Under the pieces are notes generated by a model. The model saw nothing but the letters and a program-made list of their open reading frames with translations. It was not told the origin of the DNA and did not search any database. A DNA stretch of 64,000 bases from Photobacterium proteolyticum (GTDB lineage Bacteria > Pseudomonadota > Gammaproteobacteria > Enterobacterales > Vibrionaceae). Positions within the stretch are counted from its first letter, which is position 1. Each line of letters opens with the position of its first letter. This document shows positions 25,788-35,876 of this stretch, one piece after another. Both the position numbers and the translations under genes were made by a program. The stretch covers positions 42,038-106,037 of the forward strand of contig NZ_MJIL01000045.1 of assembly GCF_001939735.1 (NCBI RefSeq), written 5' to 3'.

Positions 25788-25969
25788 TTTCTGTGATAGT
25801 AGATACGTCGTACTGTAATTCTTATCTTCTGATAGTCAGGTAAATTGGCAGAACTTGCAAATGATCTTTTCAGGAATGTTATATCCATGCCGCTAAATTG
25901 AGAGTTCAGTCGATGAGGGCAGGCCTGCCAGGGCTTGCGCGCCCCCATGGGGTGTTACTGAACTGTCAT

Positions 25970-27385
25970 TTAATCCGCCACGACATTGAGCTCTTTTAGT
26001 TTTCTGGTCAGGGTATTCCGTCCCCAACCAAGCAGCCTGGCGGCTTCCTGTTTGTGGCCGTGGGTATGTTCCAGCGCCGTCTCGAGCAAGATTTTCTCAA
26101 ACACCGGCAAGGCCTCTCCCAATAGGTTCTGGTTACCCTGCTGCAGGGTATCTTTAGCCCATTGCTCGAGTGCATGGTGCCAGTGTCCCTGACCGTTATG
26201 GGGTTCGGTGTGGGTATCGTTGGTCAGTAGCTCCGGCGGCAGATCGGTCGGCAGAATTTCGTTGCCGCTGGCCATCACCGTCAGCCAGCGACAGGTATTT
26301 TCCAGCTGGCGAACGTTACCTGGCCAGTTAAGGTCGGTCAGAGTGGCTTCCGTGGTCGGGTGGAGAGTCTTCACCTCGACGCCAAGCTCATCGGAGGCTC
26401 GCTGGAGAAAATGGCGGGTCAGCTGCGGGATATCCTGGCGTCGGTCTTTCAGCGCCGGCAGGTGGACCCTGATGACATTGAGGCGGTGAAACAAGTCTTC
26501 CCGGAAGTCGCCGTTGGCCACAAGCCGTTCAAGATCCTGGTGGGTGGCGGCGATGATCCGCACATCGACGTTAACCGGTGAGTGGCCGCCGACCCGATAA
26601 AACTGGCCGTCTGCCAGTACCCTTAGCAGGCGGGTCTGGATATCGAGCGGCATATCCCCAATTTCATCCAGAAACAGGGTACCGCCGTTGGCTTGTTCGA
26701 AACGCCCCTGGCGGACGCTGTTGGCACCGGTGAATGCCCCTTTCTCGTGGCCGAACAATTCGGACTCAATCAAGTCTTTAGGGATCGCTGCCATATTGAG
26801 GGCAATAAACTCCTTGTGGCTCCGCGGGCTATGCCGGTGCAGGGCGTGGGCAACCAGCTCTTTACCTGTCCCGGATTCACCATTGATCAGCACCGAGATG
26901 GAAGAGCGTGACAGGCGGCCGATGGCCCGGAAGACTTCCTGCATTGCCGGCGCCTCGCCGATGATTTCAGGGGCATTTTTCTCTTCCTGTTCTGGCTGCT
27001 GCTGACGTTTTTGTTCCTGACTGTGGGTGACGGCACGCTCGACAAGATTGACCGCCTCATCGATATCAAAGGGTTTGGGCAGGTATTCGAAAGCGCCTTC
27101 CTGGTAGGCATTGACTGCAGCGTCGAGGTCGGAATGCGCGGTCATGATGATCACGGGCAGAGCCGGGTAATCCTGCTGCAGCGACTTGAGTAAGGTCAGC
27201 CCGTCCATCCCCGGCATCCGGATATCGGAGACCAGGACGTCAGGTACACTGCGCTCCAGTGACTCGATGACACTGTCAGCGTTGGCAAAGGTTTCACACT
27301 TTAATCCGGCCGCATTGAGGGTACGTTCCAGCACCCAGCGAATTGAGCTGTCATCATCGACAACCCAAATTAATCCTTTGCTCAT
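25970..27385 (-). CDS. ntrC: Nitrogen regulation response regulator NtrC (GlnG)
   Basis: 471-residue sigma-54 activator. Receiver domain 1-120 with VVDDDSSIRW and phospho-acceptor Asp in LVSDIRMPGMDG, AAA+ domain with Walker A GESGTGKE, the sigma-54-contacting GAFTGA loop (GHEKGAFTGANS near 215), and a C-terminal Fis-type HTH (LGWGRNTLTRKLKEL). The start MSKGLIW at 27385 fits the family; the frame has nine more codons upstream. It follows ntrB closely in one operon. Phosphorylated NtrC activates glnA and related promoters when nitrogen is limiting. Confidence 0.97.
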   Translation of the reverse strand: MSKGLIWVVDDDSSIRWVLERTLNAAGLKCETFANADSVIESLERSVPDVLVSDIRMPGMDGLTLLKSLQQDYPALPVIIMTAHSDLDAAVNAYQEGAFEYLPKPFDIDEAVNLVERAVTHSQEQKRQQQPEQEEKNAPEIIGEAPAMQEVFRAIGRLSRSSISVLINGESGTGKELVAHALHRHSPRSHKEFIALNMAAIPKDLIESELFGHEKGAFTGANSVRQGRFEQANGGTLFLDEIGDMPLDIQTRLLRVLADGQFYRVGGHSPVNVDVRIIAATHQDLERLVANGDFREDLFHRLNVIRVHLPALKDRRQDIPQLTRHFLQRASDELGVEVKTLHPTTEATLTDLNWPGNVRQLENTCRWLTVMASGNEILPTDLPPELLTNDTHTEPHNGQGHWHHALEQWAKDTLQQGNQNLLGEALPVFEKILLETALEHTHGHKQEAARLLGWGRNTLTRKLKELNVVAD

Positions 27386-27433
27386 ATCACGTCCTCTCTC
27401 GTTATCGTTCATCGGTGATGTGTCTGCTACCCA

Positions 27434-28492
27434 TCATTTTATCGGTAGATAAATGGTGAACTTGGTATGGCCAGGCCAGCTGACAACTTCAATCTTTCCC
27501 TGGTGCTGATCAATCAGGTTCTGGGCGATAGAAAGCCCCAGTCCGGTTCCCCCTTCCCGGCCTGTCACCATGGGGTAGAACAGGGTGTCCTGAATGTCGC
27601 CGGGGATCCCCGGTCCGTCATCAATGATGTCGACCTTGGCGGCGATACGATAGCGCTTGCCATGGATCAGGGTCTGATGGGCGGTCCGGGTTTTTAGGGT
27701 AATGTTCCCGCCGCCGTGCTGCTGCAGGGCCTGGGCGGCATTGCTGACTATATTGAGTATGGCTTGTTCCAGCTGCTCCGGATCCATGGTGAAGTCCGGC
27801 AGGCTCGGATCGTAGTCACGGTGAAGCCGGATATTGCTGCCGCTGTCGATGGCGACCAGCTGGCGAACTTTTTCCAGTACCACATGAATATTATCTACCT
27901 GGCGTGAGCCCGGTCGTTGCGGACCCAGCAGCCGGTCAACCAGGTTACGCAGCCGGTCGGCTTGCTCGATGATCATCTGGGTATATTCGGTGTAGCTAGG
28001 ATCCGGCAGGGTCTTTTCCAGCAACTGGGCAGCGCCGCGCAACCCGCCGAGCGGATTCTTGATTTCGTGCGCCAGCCCGCGCACCAGCTCCTTGGCGGCC
28101 TGTTGCTGGGCATGCTGACTCAGTTCCTGGCTGATCCGGCGTTGTTGATCGATAGGTTTGAGCTCTAGCAGGATCAACAGCTCCTTTTGCCATGACAGCG
28201 GACTGGCATTGACTTCCAGGGTGTAGTGTCTGCCGTCAATGACAAAGGTGACATCGCTGTCTGCCAGCCCTTGTCCACTTTGCAGGGTGTCCTGGATCAG
28301 GCCAAGGTCGAGCGAGGAATGCTGAAGCAACTCCGGGAAGCAAGTATTGTTGAGGCGACGCTTGCTAAACGACAACAATTGCTCCGCAGCCGGATTGACA
28401 TAGCGGATCGTCAACCCTTCGTCGAGCAGCAGTATCGCAGTAACCAAATTGTCCAGGATCAGAGGGGTAAAAGAGGCTGTCACGATTATCAT
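27434..28492 (-). CDS. glnL: Nitrogen regulation sensor histidine kinase NtrB (GlnL)
   Basis: 352-residue soluble kinase/phosphatase. PAS domain at the N-terminus ([21 protein letters not shown]), H box [19 protein letters not shown] near residue 140 with the phosphorylated His, N box [11 protein letters not shown]1 [12 protein letters not shown], and G2 [13 protein letters not shown]. Length and arrangement match enteric NtrB, which reads P-II protein and phosphorylates NtrC. The promoter region directly upstream carries a perfect NtrC box. Next to ntrC, 48 bases apart. Confidence 0.96.
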   Translation of the reverse strand: MIIVTASFTPLILDNLVTAILLLDEGLTIRYVNPAAEQLLSFSKRRLNNTCFPELLQHSSLDLGLIQDTLQSGQGLADSDVTFVIDGRHYTLEVNASPLSWQKELLILLELKPIDQQRRISQELSQHAQQQAAKELVRGLAHEIKNPLGGLRGAAQLLEKTLPDPSYTEYTQMIIEQADRLRNLVDRLLGPQRPGSRQVDNIHVVLEKVRQLVAIDSGSNIRLHRDYDPSLPDFTMDPEQLEQAILNIVSNAAQALQQHGGGNITLKTRTAHQTLIHGKRYRIAAKVDIIDDGPGIPGDIQDTLFYPMVTGREGGTGLGLSIAQNLIDQHQGKIEVVSWPGHTKFTIYLPIK

Positions 28493-28532
28493 CCTTGTAT
28501 TGCCCGTTCACTTTGGTGCAGCGCACAAGTGA

Positions 28533-28549
28533 TGCACCAACTTGGTGCA
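28533..28549. promoter_or_regulatory. NtrC binding site in front of glnL
   Basis: TGCACCAACTTGGTGCA is a perfect 17-base dyad matching the NtrC consensus TGCACC-N5-GGTGCA. It lies 41 bases upstream of the glnL start codon. A half-site (TTTGGTGCA) occurs at 28513-28521. In enterics, an NtrC site at glnL represses this promoter. Confidence 0.88.
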
Positions 28550-28605
28550 ATCAAGTGTAGCCTGTCTACGCTACATCGTGAACCGAAAATCGCGCCAGCT
28601 CAGTG

Positions 28606-29163
28606 TTACTTGGGTGTTATCGCCGGCGGTTGAGGCTGGAGACGTGAAGCCCGATGTAGATAAACAGTGATTACTTCTGATGATGCAATAACCTTGCCGT
28701 TATTTGATATTTGGACCTGTAGGGTATGACTGCCGCGGTCAATATTGCTCAGGTGCCAGTTGAGCCGGGATTGCGGCGAGCCATAGGGGGTGCCGTTGAG
28801 CAGCAACTGGGCACGGTGGTGCTTCTTCAGTGTCTGGCTGGTGGCGGCTGCCACCTTGATGATCCCCTGATTGTCGCGCAATGTCTGTTGGTCGTGAGGT
28901 GACAGCAGACGGACGGTGATTGGTTGGCTGGACTGGATATCCTGCTTGTCCGCGCCCGGCGGGCTTGCCGGGTTTGGCTGGAGTTCAATGGCAGGCAGGA
29001 CGTCTAGATCAACGATATTGGCGTTCGGATTGGACTGGTCGGAAAAGTGTACGACGCCCCGGTCATCCTCCCAGGTATAAATCGGGCTGGCTTGTAGCCA
29101 TGGTGCAGTGGTGAGTCCGAGCAGCAGGCAGGTAGCCAGTTGCTGAAAGGGGATGTATTTCAT
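28606..29163 (-). CDS. DUF4124 domain-containing exported protein
   Basis: 185 residues with a signal peptide (LLLGLTTAPWLQA) and, directly after it, the DUF4124 signature IYTWEDDRGVVHFSD. The rest is a glutamine/proline-rich linker and a beta-rich segment ending with TVYLHRASRLQPQPP. The DUF4124 family is widespread in gammaproteobacteria and often periplasmic, with no known function. It sits between glnA and glnL in the same direction, where vibrios carry a similar gene. The NtrC box lies just 3' of it, between this gene and glnL. Confidence 0.82.
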   Translation of the reverse strand: MKYIPFQQLATCLLLGLTTAPWLQASPIYTWEDDRGVVHFSDQSNPNANIVDLDVLPAIELQPNPASPPGADKQDIQSSQPITVRLLSPHDQQTLRDNQGIIKVAAATSQTLKKHHRAQLLLNGTPYGSPQSRLNWHLSNIDRGSHTLQVQISNNGKVIASSEVITVYLHRASRLQPQPPAITPK

Positions 29164-29237
29164 CAGTTTGTGTGAGAAGGCTGCAGATAGTCATCGGGTG
29201 ACTATGAGTGTTTCAGCTGCTGGGGAGACGGCAAGAT

Positions 29238-29266
29238 CAAAAAGGCCTGCTTGTGAAGCAGGCCTA
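29238..29266 (-). terminator. glnA terminator
   Basis: AGGCCTGCTT / AAGCAGGCCT stem with a short loop; on the minus strand it is followed by five T residues. Confidence 0.85.
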
Positions 29267-29297
29267 AATCTTAATCGTTAAGTAATGTATGAATTAC

Positions 29298-30707
29298 TTA
29301 TACAGAGTAGTAAAGGTCAAACTCAAGTGGGTGGGTTGTCATGTTAACCTTCTCTACATCCTGAGATTTCAGCTCGATGTAAGAATCGATGAAGTCATCA
29401 GAGAACACGCCGCCCGCAGTCAGGAAGTCACGGTCTTCGTTCAGGCTCTGTAGTGCGCCCTGCAGTGACTCGGCAACTGTTGGGATTTCTGCTGCTTCTT
29501 CTGCCGGTAGGTCATACAGATCCTTGTCCATCGCTTCGCCTGGGTGGATCTTGTTCTGGATACCGTCAAGACCAGCCATCAGCATCGCTGCAAACGCCAG
29601 GTATGGGTTAGCTGCCGGATCACCGAAGCGAACTTCGATACGACGTGCTTTCGGGCTTGGTACCACAGGGATACGGATAGAAGCTGAGCGGTTACGAGCC
29701 GAGTAGGCCAGCATAACAGGTGCTTCGAAGCCAGGTACCAGACGCTTGTACGAGTTAGTCGCCGGGTTGGCAAAGGCGTTGATTGCACGTGCGTGCTTGA
29801 TGATACCGCCGATGTAGTAAAGCGCCATTTCAGACAGGCCGCCGTACTTGTCGCCGGCAAACAGGTTCTGACCATCTTTGGCCAGAGACTGGTGGACGTG
29901 CATACCAGAGCCGTTATCGCCTACAAGTGGCTTCGGCATAAAGGTTGCTGTTTTACCAAATGCGTGCGCAACGTTGTGCACCACGTACTTGTAAACCTGG
30001 ATTTCATCGGCTTTAGTTGTCAGGGTGTTGAAACGGGTCGCGATTTCGTTCTGACCTGCAGTTGCCACTTCGTGGTGGTGCGCTTCAACAACTAGGCCCA
30101 TTTCTTCCATAATCAGACACATGGCTGAACGGATGTCTTGTGACGAGTCAACCGGAGCTACTGGGAAGTAACCGCCTTTAACGCCCGGACGGTGACCTTT
30201 GTTACCGCCTTCGAAATCAGAGCCTGTGTTCCAGGCCGCTTCCACATCATCAATCTTGAAGAATGAACCTGACATGTCGGTGCTGAACTTCACGTCATCA
30301 AACAGGAAGAACTCTGGTTCAGGACCAATCAGAACGGTGTCTGCAATACCAGTGGCACGCATGAACTCTTCAGCGCGCTTGGCGATAGAACGTGGGTCAC
30401 GGTCGTAGCCTTGCATAGTTGCAGGCTCAAGGATGTCACAACGAACGTTCAGGGTTGCATCTTCAGTAAACGGGTCCAATACCGCGCTTGCTGCGTCTGG
30501 CATCATAACCATGTCTGATTCGTTGATACCTTTCCAGCCAGCAACCGAAGAACCATCGAACATTTTGCCTTCTTCAAAGAAATCAGCATCGATCTGGTGA
30601 GCTGGGATAGAGATGTGCTGCTCTTTACCTTTGGTGTCGGTAAAGCGTAGGTCAACAAACTTAACTTCGTTTTCCTGGATCAGCGCTAGTACGTTTTCTA
30701 CTGACAT
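29298..30707 (-). CDS. glnA: Glutamine synthetase, type I
   Basis: 469 residues, the standard GS I-beta dodecamer subunit. Seen: [12 protein letters not shown] near residue 50, metal-binding GPEPEFFLF near 128, the ATP-binding [17 protein letters not shown] segment near 260, the NRSASIRIP segment near 340, and the adenylylation site Tyr in DLYDLPAE near 397. So the enzyme should be regulated by GlnE adenylylation. It makes glutamine from glutamate, ammonia and ATP. Transcribed from a sigma-54 promoter with upstream NtrC sites; it ends with a terminator before the DUF4124 gene. Confidence 0.98.
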   Translation of the reverse strand: MSVENVLALIQENEVKFVDLRFTDTKGKEQHISIPAHQIDADFFEEGKMFDGSSVAGWKGINESDMVMMPDAASAVLDPFTEDATLNVRCDILEPATMQGYDRDPRSIAKRAEEFMRATGIADTVLIGPEPEFFLFDDVKFSTDMSGSFFKIDDVEAAWNTGSDFEGGNKGHRPGVKGGYFPVAPVDSSQDIRSAMCLIMEEMGLVVEAHHHEVATAGQNEIATRFNTLTTKADEIQVYKYVVHNVAHAFGKTATFMPKPLVGDNGSGMHVHQSLAKDGQNLFAGDKYGGLSEMALYYIGGIIKHARAINAFANPATNSYKRLVPGFEAPVMLAYSARNRSASIRIPVVPSPKARRIEVRFGDPAANPYLAFAAMLMAGLDGIQNKIHPGEAMDKDLYDLPAEEAAEIPTVAESLQGALQSLNEDRDFLTAGGVFSDDFIDSYIELKSQDVEKVNMTTHPLEFDLYYSV

Positions 30708-30791
30708 CTTGAGTAACCTCCGGTGTTAGATTGGGCAACTGGCCGCAAAAATAAGTGATGAACAGTTATGTTGTTCAGCTGAAATTATCTT

Positions 30792-30807
30792 TGCGAGAAC
30801 CGTGCCA
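30792..30807 (-). promoter_or_regulatory. Sigma-54 promoter of glnA
   Basis: On the minus strand TGGCACGGTTCTCGCA has the -24/-12 form TGGCAC-N5-TTGCA with one mismatch in the -12 part (TCGCA). About 85 bases ahead of the glnA start codon. Confidence 0.8.
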
Positions 30808-30869
30808 ACTTTTAAAAGCCCCAAAATCGCCCATTTAGCGCAGGTTGGGGCCCAATAATTCCATTAAAT

Positions 30870-30936
30870 TGCACTGTTTTGGTGAATTTGCGCACCAATT
30901 TGGTGCGTTGGTGCGTCGATTCACAATCTTGGTGCG
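30870..30936 (-). promoter_or_regulatory. Cluster of NtrC sites upstream of the glnA promoter
   Basis: Three dyads matching TGCACC-N5-GGTGCA: a strong one with GCACCAATTTGGTGC at 30892-30906, and two degenerate ones TGCACTGTTTTGGTGAA (30870-30886) and TTCACAATCTTGGTGCG (30920-30936). A single GTTGGTGCG half-site lies between. They sit some 65-145 bases upstream of the sigma-54 promoter, as usual for enhancers. Confidence 0.8.
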
Positions 30937-31247
30937 TCTCTACTATTAGCCGATGACGGTATATTGTCAAACGAAAGACTGCATAATTACGCCGAAATAG
31001 TGGGTGAAATGCTAGCTGTCAAGGCTAAGGATATGGCTGCAAAGAGGAAAAAGCGAGTTGGGTGCTGGCAGGAAATCGGTAGGTAATGCCTGTGCGGAAT
31101 CAGCTATTACGGGCTTTATTAAAAAAGCTGGTGATATAAATCACATATTTCGTGGGTTTTGGCGTAAAATCTGTTAGATTATGAGCCGTTTTTTTAACCA
31201 AGTAGCCGCCATAGGGTCGCTGCATGTTCTGAGTGAATGTGAAATCC
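30937..31247. other. Intergenic region glnA / typA
   Basis: About 300 bases between the NtrC enhancers and typA. The typA side is rich in A and T; no promoter element was strong enough to name. No RNA gene or coding frame recognised. Confidence 0.35.
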
Positions 31248-33077
31248 ATGTCTAATCCACAGATCGATAAACTAAGAAATATCGCAATTATTGCGCACGT
31301 TGACCACGGTAAAACCACCCTGGTCGATAAGCTGCTTCAGCAGTCTGGTACGTTAGAGTCTCGCGGTGAAGCTGAAGAGCGCGTAATGGATTCCAACGAT
31401 ATCGAAAAAGAGCGTGGTATCACCATTCTTGCCAAGAACACAGCGATTAACTGGAATGATTACCGCATCAACATCGTTGATACCCCGGGACACGCCGACT
31501 TCGGTGGTGAGGTTGAGCGTATCATGTCGATGGTAGACTCTGTACTTCTTATCGTTGATGCCGTTGATGGTCCGATGCCGCAAACTCGTTTCGTTACCCA
31601 GAAAGCGTTTGCCCACGGCCTGAAGCCAATCGTTGTAATTAACAAGATTGACCGCCCAGGCGCTCGTCCTGAGTGGGTTATGGATCAGGTGTTCGATCTG
31701 TTCGACAACCTGGGTGCAACTGACGAGCAGCTGGATTTCCAGGTTGTTTACGCATCGGCACTAAACGGTTGGGCGACCCAGGAAGAGGGTGTGACCGGCG
31801 ACAACATGGAACCGCTGTTCCAGGCTATCGTTGATAACGTTGAGGCACCGGCTGTTGATGTTGAAGGCGCACTGCAGATGCAGGTTTCTCAGCTAGACTA
31901 CAGCTCTTACGTGGGTGTTATCGGTGTTGCGCGTGTAACGCGTGGTTCTGTGGCCCCTAACCAGCAGGTCACTGTAATTAGTGCCGATGGTAAGAAGCGT
32001 AACGGTAAAGTCGGTACTGTACTTGGCTACCTGGGCCTTGAGCGCCATGAAGTTGAAAAAGCAACGGCGGGTGACATCATTGCGATCACCGGTCTTGGCG
32101 AGCTGAAAATCTCTGACACTATCTGTGACGTTAACACTGTTGAAGCACTTCCTGCTCTGTCTGTTGATGAGCCAACAGTAACCATGACTTTCCAGGTGAA
32201 CACTTCTCCGTTCGCAGGTAAAGAAGGTAAGTTCGTTACATCACGTAACATCCTTGAGCGTCTGCAGAAAGAACTGGTACACAACGTTGCCCTGCGCGTT
32301 GAAGAAACGGAAGACCCGGATAAATTCCGCGTTTCTGGCCGTGGTGAGCTTCACCTGTCTATCCTGATTGAAAACATGCGCCGTGAAGGCTTCGAGCTGG
32401 CAGTATCGCGTCCTGAAGTAATCATCAAAGAAGAAGATGGTCAGCTAATGGAACCGTTCGAAGTTGTGACTATCGACGTGCTGGAAGAGCATCAGGGCGG
32501 TATCATGGAGAACATCGGTCTGCGTAAAGGTGAGCTGACTGATATGGCACCGGATGGCAAGGGCCGTGTTCGCATGGACTTCATGATGCCTTCTCGTGGT
32601 CTTATCGGTTTCCAGACTGAGTTCATGACGCTGACTTCAGGTTCTGGTCTGCTTTACCATACTTATGATCACTACGGTCCGCACAAAGGCGGCGAAATCG
32701 GCCAGCGTAACAACGGCGTGCTGATCTCGAACGCAACCGGTAAGGCACTGACCTACGCCCTGTTCAACCTTCAGGAGCGTGGCCGCCTGTTTACTGAGCA
32801 CGCGGACGAAGTATACGAAGGTCAGATCATCGGTATTCACAACCGTTCTAACGACTTGACTGTTAACTGTCTGAAGGGCAAGCAGCTGACCAACGTACGT
32901 GCTTCTGGTACTGATGAGGCGCAGGTACTGACACCGGCTATCAAGTATACCCTTGAGCAGGCGCTGGAGTTCATCGATGATGACGAGCTGGTAGAAGTGA
33001 CGCCACAAAGCATCCGTATCCGTAAGAAGCTACTGACGGAAACGGATCGTAAACGTGCGAGCCGCGCTGCAAAATAA
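31248..33077 (+). CDS. typA: Ribosome-dependent translational GTPase TypA/BipA
   Basis: 609-residue elongation-factor-like GTPase. G1 [15 protein letters not shown] near residue 17, switch [12 protein letters not shown]3 [12 protein letters not shown]4 NKIDRPGA; then domain II, EF-G-like domains III and V, and the TypA-specific C-terminal domain with [17 protein letters not shown] near 495. Assists ribosome assembly and stress adaptation, notably in the cold. I use ATG 31248 ([11 protein letters not shown]); a GTG five codons earlier is in frame but unlikely. Divergent from glnA, as in E. coli. Confidence 0.97.
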   Translation: MSNPQIDKLRNIAIIAHVDHGKTTLVDKLLQQSGTLESRGEAEERVMDSNDIEKERGITILAKNTAINWNDYRINIVDTPGHADFGGEVERIMSMVDSVLLIVDAVDGPMPQTRFVTQKAFAHGLKPIVVINKIDRPGARPEWVMDQVFDLFDNLGATDEQLDFQVVYASALNGWATQEEGVTGDNMEPLFQAIVDNVEAPAVDVEGALQMQVSQLDYSSYVGVIGVARVTRGSVAPNQQVTVISADGKKRNGKVGTVLGYLGLERHEVEKATAGDIIAITGLGELKISDTICDVNTVEALPALSVDEPTVTMTFQVNTSPFAGKEGKFVTSRNILERLQKELVHNVALRVEETEDPDKFRVSGRGELHLSILIENMRREGFELAVSRPEVIIKEEDGQLMEPFEVVTIDVLEEHQGGIMENIGLRKGELTDMAPDGKGRVRMDFMMPSRGLIGFQTEFMTLTSGSGLLYHTYDHYGPHKGGEIGQRNNGVLISNATGKALTYALFNLQERGRLFTEHADEVYEGQIIGIHNRSNDLTVNCLKGKQLTNVRASGTDEAQVLTPAIKYTLEQALEFIDDDELVEVTPQSIRIRKKLLTETDRKRASRAAK

Positions 33078-33114
33078 TCAGCAAGCGTTAGCATTAACGT
33101 CTTGCCGTTAATTC

Positions 33115-33148
33115 ATCCCCCCATCGGTGCTACCATGGGGGGATTGTT
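33115..33148 (+). terminator. Hairpin after typA
   Basis: ATCCCCCCAT / ATGGGGGGAT stem, extended by GGT/ACC, followed by a weak T-rich tail (TGTTGT). Confidence 0.6.
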
Positions 33149-33183
33149 GTATCTGAGCCCTATAAAATCAAAAGAATACCCCT

Positions 33184-33714
33184 ATGCAGCCTATTATTAT
33201 TACTGGTGGCCCGGGAGCCGGGAAAACCACTTTGCTAAATGCGATGGGAAAGAAAGGCTATCTGGTATTTCCGGAAGCCTCCCGAGCATTGATCCAGCAG
33301 CAATCGCAGCTTGAAGGTGGCGTGCTGCCCTGGACAGATTTGCCGGCTTTTGCGCAGCTGTGTCTGGAGATGATGACCGAGCAGCGCAATCTGGCGGGCA
33401 AAGGTACGATACCGGCGATGGTTGATCGGGCTGTCGGCGATATTTGTGCCTATCTGGAAATTGGTGGTGAACCGGTGGCCGAGCGCTACCTTGAGGCGGC
33501 GAAGGGCTATTATCCGACTGTCTTTTGCTGTGCCCCGAACCGGGACATTTATGTACAGGACGAAGAGCGCCCGCATAGCTTTGCCGAAGCGGAGCAGATC
33601 CACCGGCAGCTGGTTGAGACGTATTTGGCGCTGGGTTATCGCGTCGAGGAGGTGCCCTGGGGCAGCGTCGAGGAGCGGGCCTGCTGGGTGCAGACCCGGC
33701 TAAGGCAAGGCTAG
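33184..33714 (+). CDS. P-loop AAA-family ATPase (AAA_28)
   Basis: 176 residues. The Walker A motif GGPGAGKTTLLNAM begins at residue 8 and FPEASRALIQQQ follows. VDRAVGDICAYLE near 80 is a likely Walker-B-like segment. The C-terminal region, with ERPHSFAEAEQIH, fits small AAA_28 nucleotide-kinase-like proteins of unknown substrate. ATG 33184 has only a poor ribosome site (AAAGAATACCCCT). The stop codon overlaps that of the convergent DUF2959 gene. Confidence 0.82.
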   Translation: MQPIIITGGPGAGKTTLLNAMGKKGYLVFPEASRALIQQQSQLEGGVLPWTDLPAFAQLCLEMMTEQRNLAGKGTIPAMVDRAVGDICAYLEIGGEPVAERYLEAAKGYYPTVFCCAPNRDIYVQDEERPHSFAEAEQIHRQLVETYLALGYRVEEVPWGSVEERACWVQTRLRQG

Positions 33715-34352
33715 GCTTTTTTCAGCTGGGCGATAAAGCGCTCAGATTCGGCGATGGCAGCCTGCATATCGGAAATCGCGCGCTGGATGTCGCGTTGTAG
33801 TGAGTCGAACTCGCCCTGCAGGGAGCCGATAGCGGCGGCATTGAGGTTATGCTTCAGGTACAGGGTATTATCACGCAGGGTATTGAGAACCGGGGCCATT
33901 TTTTGTTCTGCCCGGTGCATGGCACCCAGCATCTGGCGGTATGATGCTTTGGTGCTGCTGAGCTTTTTTTCACTTTCGCGCTTGAGGTTGCTGCTGGTAT
34001 AGAGCGACAGTTCATCCTGCCATTCGTCAAACAGGGCATCGGCGACATCTTCGATGGCGGCAATACGGCTGCTGACTTTCTCGGCCGCATCAGAGCTGGC
34101 CTCGTATTGATCGTTGATGGTGTTGTAGGCCGCCTCCAGCTCGCCGCCATCAAACTGGTTCAGGGCCTTGAGAGCATCAAGGGCACTGGTGAACTGCTGC
34201 TGGGCATCCTGTTGGGCTTCCGTCGCCTCCTCGACTCTGTCGACCATGATCTCGCGCTTATGGACGCCGACGGTTTCCATGGCAGAATAGTAGGCGCTCT
34301 GGCACCCGGACAGCAGAGTAAGGCTGAGCATTGCAACAAGCAAGTAAGGCAT
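33711..34352 (-). CDS. DUF2959 lipoprotein
   Basis: 213 residues with a lipoprotein signal: hydrophobic LLVAMLSLTLLSG followed by the lipobox Cys (LLSGC). The mature part is almost wholly helical and coiled-coil-like, rich in Ala, Gln, Glu and Asp, with VGVHKREIMVDRVEEATEAQ near the start, the DUF2959 signature. Function unknown; the coiled-coil lipoprotein shape suggests an envelope role. Tail-to-tail with the ATPase gene, overlapping four bases. Confidence 0.83.
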   Translation of the reverse strand: MPYLLVAMLSLTLLSGCQSAYYSAMETVGVHKREIMVDRVEEATEAQQDAQQQFTSALDALKALNQFDGGELEAAYNTINDQYEASSDAAEKVSSRIAAIEDVADALFDEWQDELSLYTSSNLKRESEKKLSSTKASYRQMLGAMHRAEQKMAPVLNTLRDNTLYLKHNLNAAAIGSLQGEFDSLQRDIQRAISDMQAAIAESERFIAQLKKA

Positions 34353-34453
34353 AACAGGCTCCTGATCAGTTGGTAAGGCCAGCGGTCACAGAGTTGCCAG
34401 CGCCAACTGAACCAACTATTTTGACTATTAAAAACAGATAAATAAAACAGAAT

Positions 34454-35395
34454 ATGGCTGACAAAAAGATAACTGGCAAGTGGAATTGGCGACGGCCTGT
34501 GTTTCTCGGTATCGCCTATCTGAAATACCTTAATCGGCGAATTGGCCATGATCGGCTGACGGTGGCGGCAGGGTCGATGGCCTATGTGACCTTGCTGTCG
34601 CTGGTACCGCTGCTGACCGTGGTACTGTCTGCGCTCTCGAGCTTTCCGGTGTTTGCCGGCCTGGGCGAGGTACTGCAAAACTTTGTGATCGAAAATTTTG
34701 TGCCGGCAGCCGGTGAAGTGGTCAAGCAATACCTCAATGAGTTCGTCGCCAATGCCGGCAAGATGACGGCGGTGGGGGTTGCGGCATTGTTTGTGGTGGC
34801 CTTGATGCTGATCTCGTCCATCGACAAGTCACTCAACTATATCTGGCGGGTGCATGAAAAACGCCGCCCGGTGATTTCGTTTTCTATTTACTGGATGGTC
34901 TTGACCCTGGGGCCGATCCTGGTCGGTACCAGTATTGCGGTGAGCTCTTATCTCGGCTCGCTCAACTTGCTTGATAGCGAAGCCGTTAGCGGGGTCTTTC
35001 AGCAGGCGTTGCGCGGATTGCCGGTGATTATGTCCAGCTGCGCGTTTCTGGGGCTGTACTTGCTGGTGCCGAATACCAAGGTGCGGTTTAACCACGCGCT
35101 GATCGGTGCCCTTATTGCCAGTATGCTGTTCGAGCTGAGCAAGAAGGGCTTTGCCCTCTATATTACCAATTTCCCGTCCTATCAGGTGATTTACGGGGCG
35201 CTGGCAGTGATCCCGATTTTGTTTGTCTGGGTCTACCTGTGCTGGTGTATCGTGTTGCTGGGGGCGGAAATTACCGCCAGCCTGGGAGAACGTGTACACT
35301 GGCTGCCGACGACGAAGAAAGATACGCCGCCGCAAGCCCCGGCGGTCTCTCCGTCGAATGATGAAAAAAGTGAACTCAAGGAGCCAAAAGAATGA
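34454..35395 (+). CDS. yihY: YihY/BrkB-family inner-membrane protein
   Basis: 313 residues with about six membrane segments. Signature regions: [20 protein letters not shown] near residue 35, [20 protein letters not shown] near 118, and the [19 protein letters not shown] segment near 200. The C-terminal tail is hydrophilic. Long called an RNase BN, which it is not; function unsettled. Head of an operon yihY-dtd-fabY: its stop overlaps the dtd ATG by four bases. Confidence 0.92.
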   Translation: MADKKITGKWNWRRPVFLGIAYLKYLNRRIGHDRLTVAAGSMAYVTLLSLVPLLTVVLSALSSFPVFAGLGEVLQNFVIENFVPAAGEVVKQYLNEFVANAGKMTAVGVAALFVVALMLISSIDKSLNYIWRVHEKRRPVISFSIYWMVLTLGPILVGTSIAVSSYLGSLNLLDSEAVSGVFQQALRGLPVIMSSCAFLGLYLLVPNTKVRFNHALIGALIASMLFELSKKGFALYITNFPSYQVIYGALAVIPILFVWVYLCWCIVLLGAEITASLGERVHWLPTTKKDTPPQAPAVSPSNDEKSELKEPKE

Positions 35396-35829
35396 TTGCG
35401 CTTATTCAACGTGTAAGTGAAGCCAGTGTGACTGTCGAGGGACAGGCGACCGGTACGATAGGCAAGGGCCTGCTGGTACTGCTGGGCGTAGAGAAAGGAG
35501 ACGATGAGGCTAAAGCGCAACGTTTACGTGATAAGGTGCTCGGTTACCGTGTTTTTGAAGATGACGCCGGCAAGATGAACCTGAATGTACAGCAGGCTGG
35601 CGGCAGCGTGCTGGTTGTCTCCCAGTTTACCCTGGCGGCCGATACCAAGAGTGGTATGCGTCCGAGCTTTTCTGCCGGGGCGACACCGGCCGATGCGGAA
35701 CGTCTGTACGATTATTTTGTCGAAAGCTGTAAGGCCAAAGAGATCAAGACTGAAACCGGTATTTTTGCTGCTGACATGAAGGTGGCGCTGCTGAACGATG
35801 GCCCGGTGACGTTCTGGCTTCAGGTATAG
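35392..35829 (+). CDS. dtd: D-aminoacyl-tRNA deacylase
   Basis: 145 residues. [17 protein letters not shown] at the N-terminus, the catalytic [12 protein letters not shown] segment near 78, [10 protein letters not shown], and the conserved GPVTFWLQV at the C-terminus (Gly-Pro motif that gates chirality). It frees tRNA of mischarged D-amino acids. Translationally coupled to yihY (ATGA overlap), with fabY 47 bases downstream. Confidence 0.97.
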   Translation: MIALIQRVSEASVTVEGQATGTIGKGLLVLLGVEKGDDEAKAQRLRDKVLGYRVFEDDAGKMNLNVQQAGGSVLVVSQFTLAADTKSGMRPSFSAGATPADAERLYDYFVESCKAKEIKTETGIFAADMKVALLNDGPVTFWLQV

Positions 35830-35876
35830 AGTAGATCACACGAATAACCGCTCAAGGAATGTTGGAGAAGGATTGC

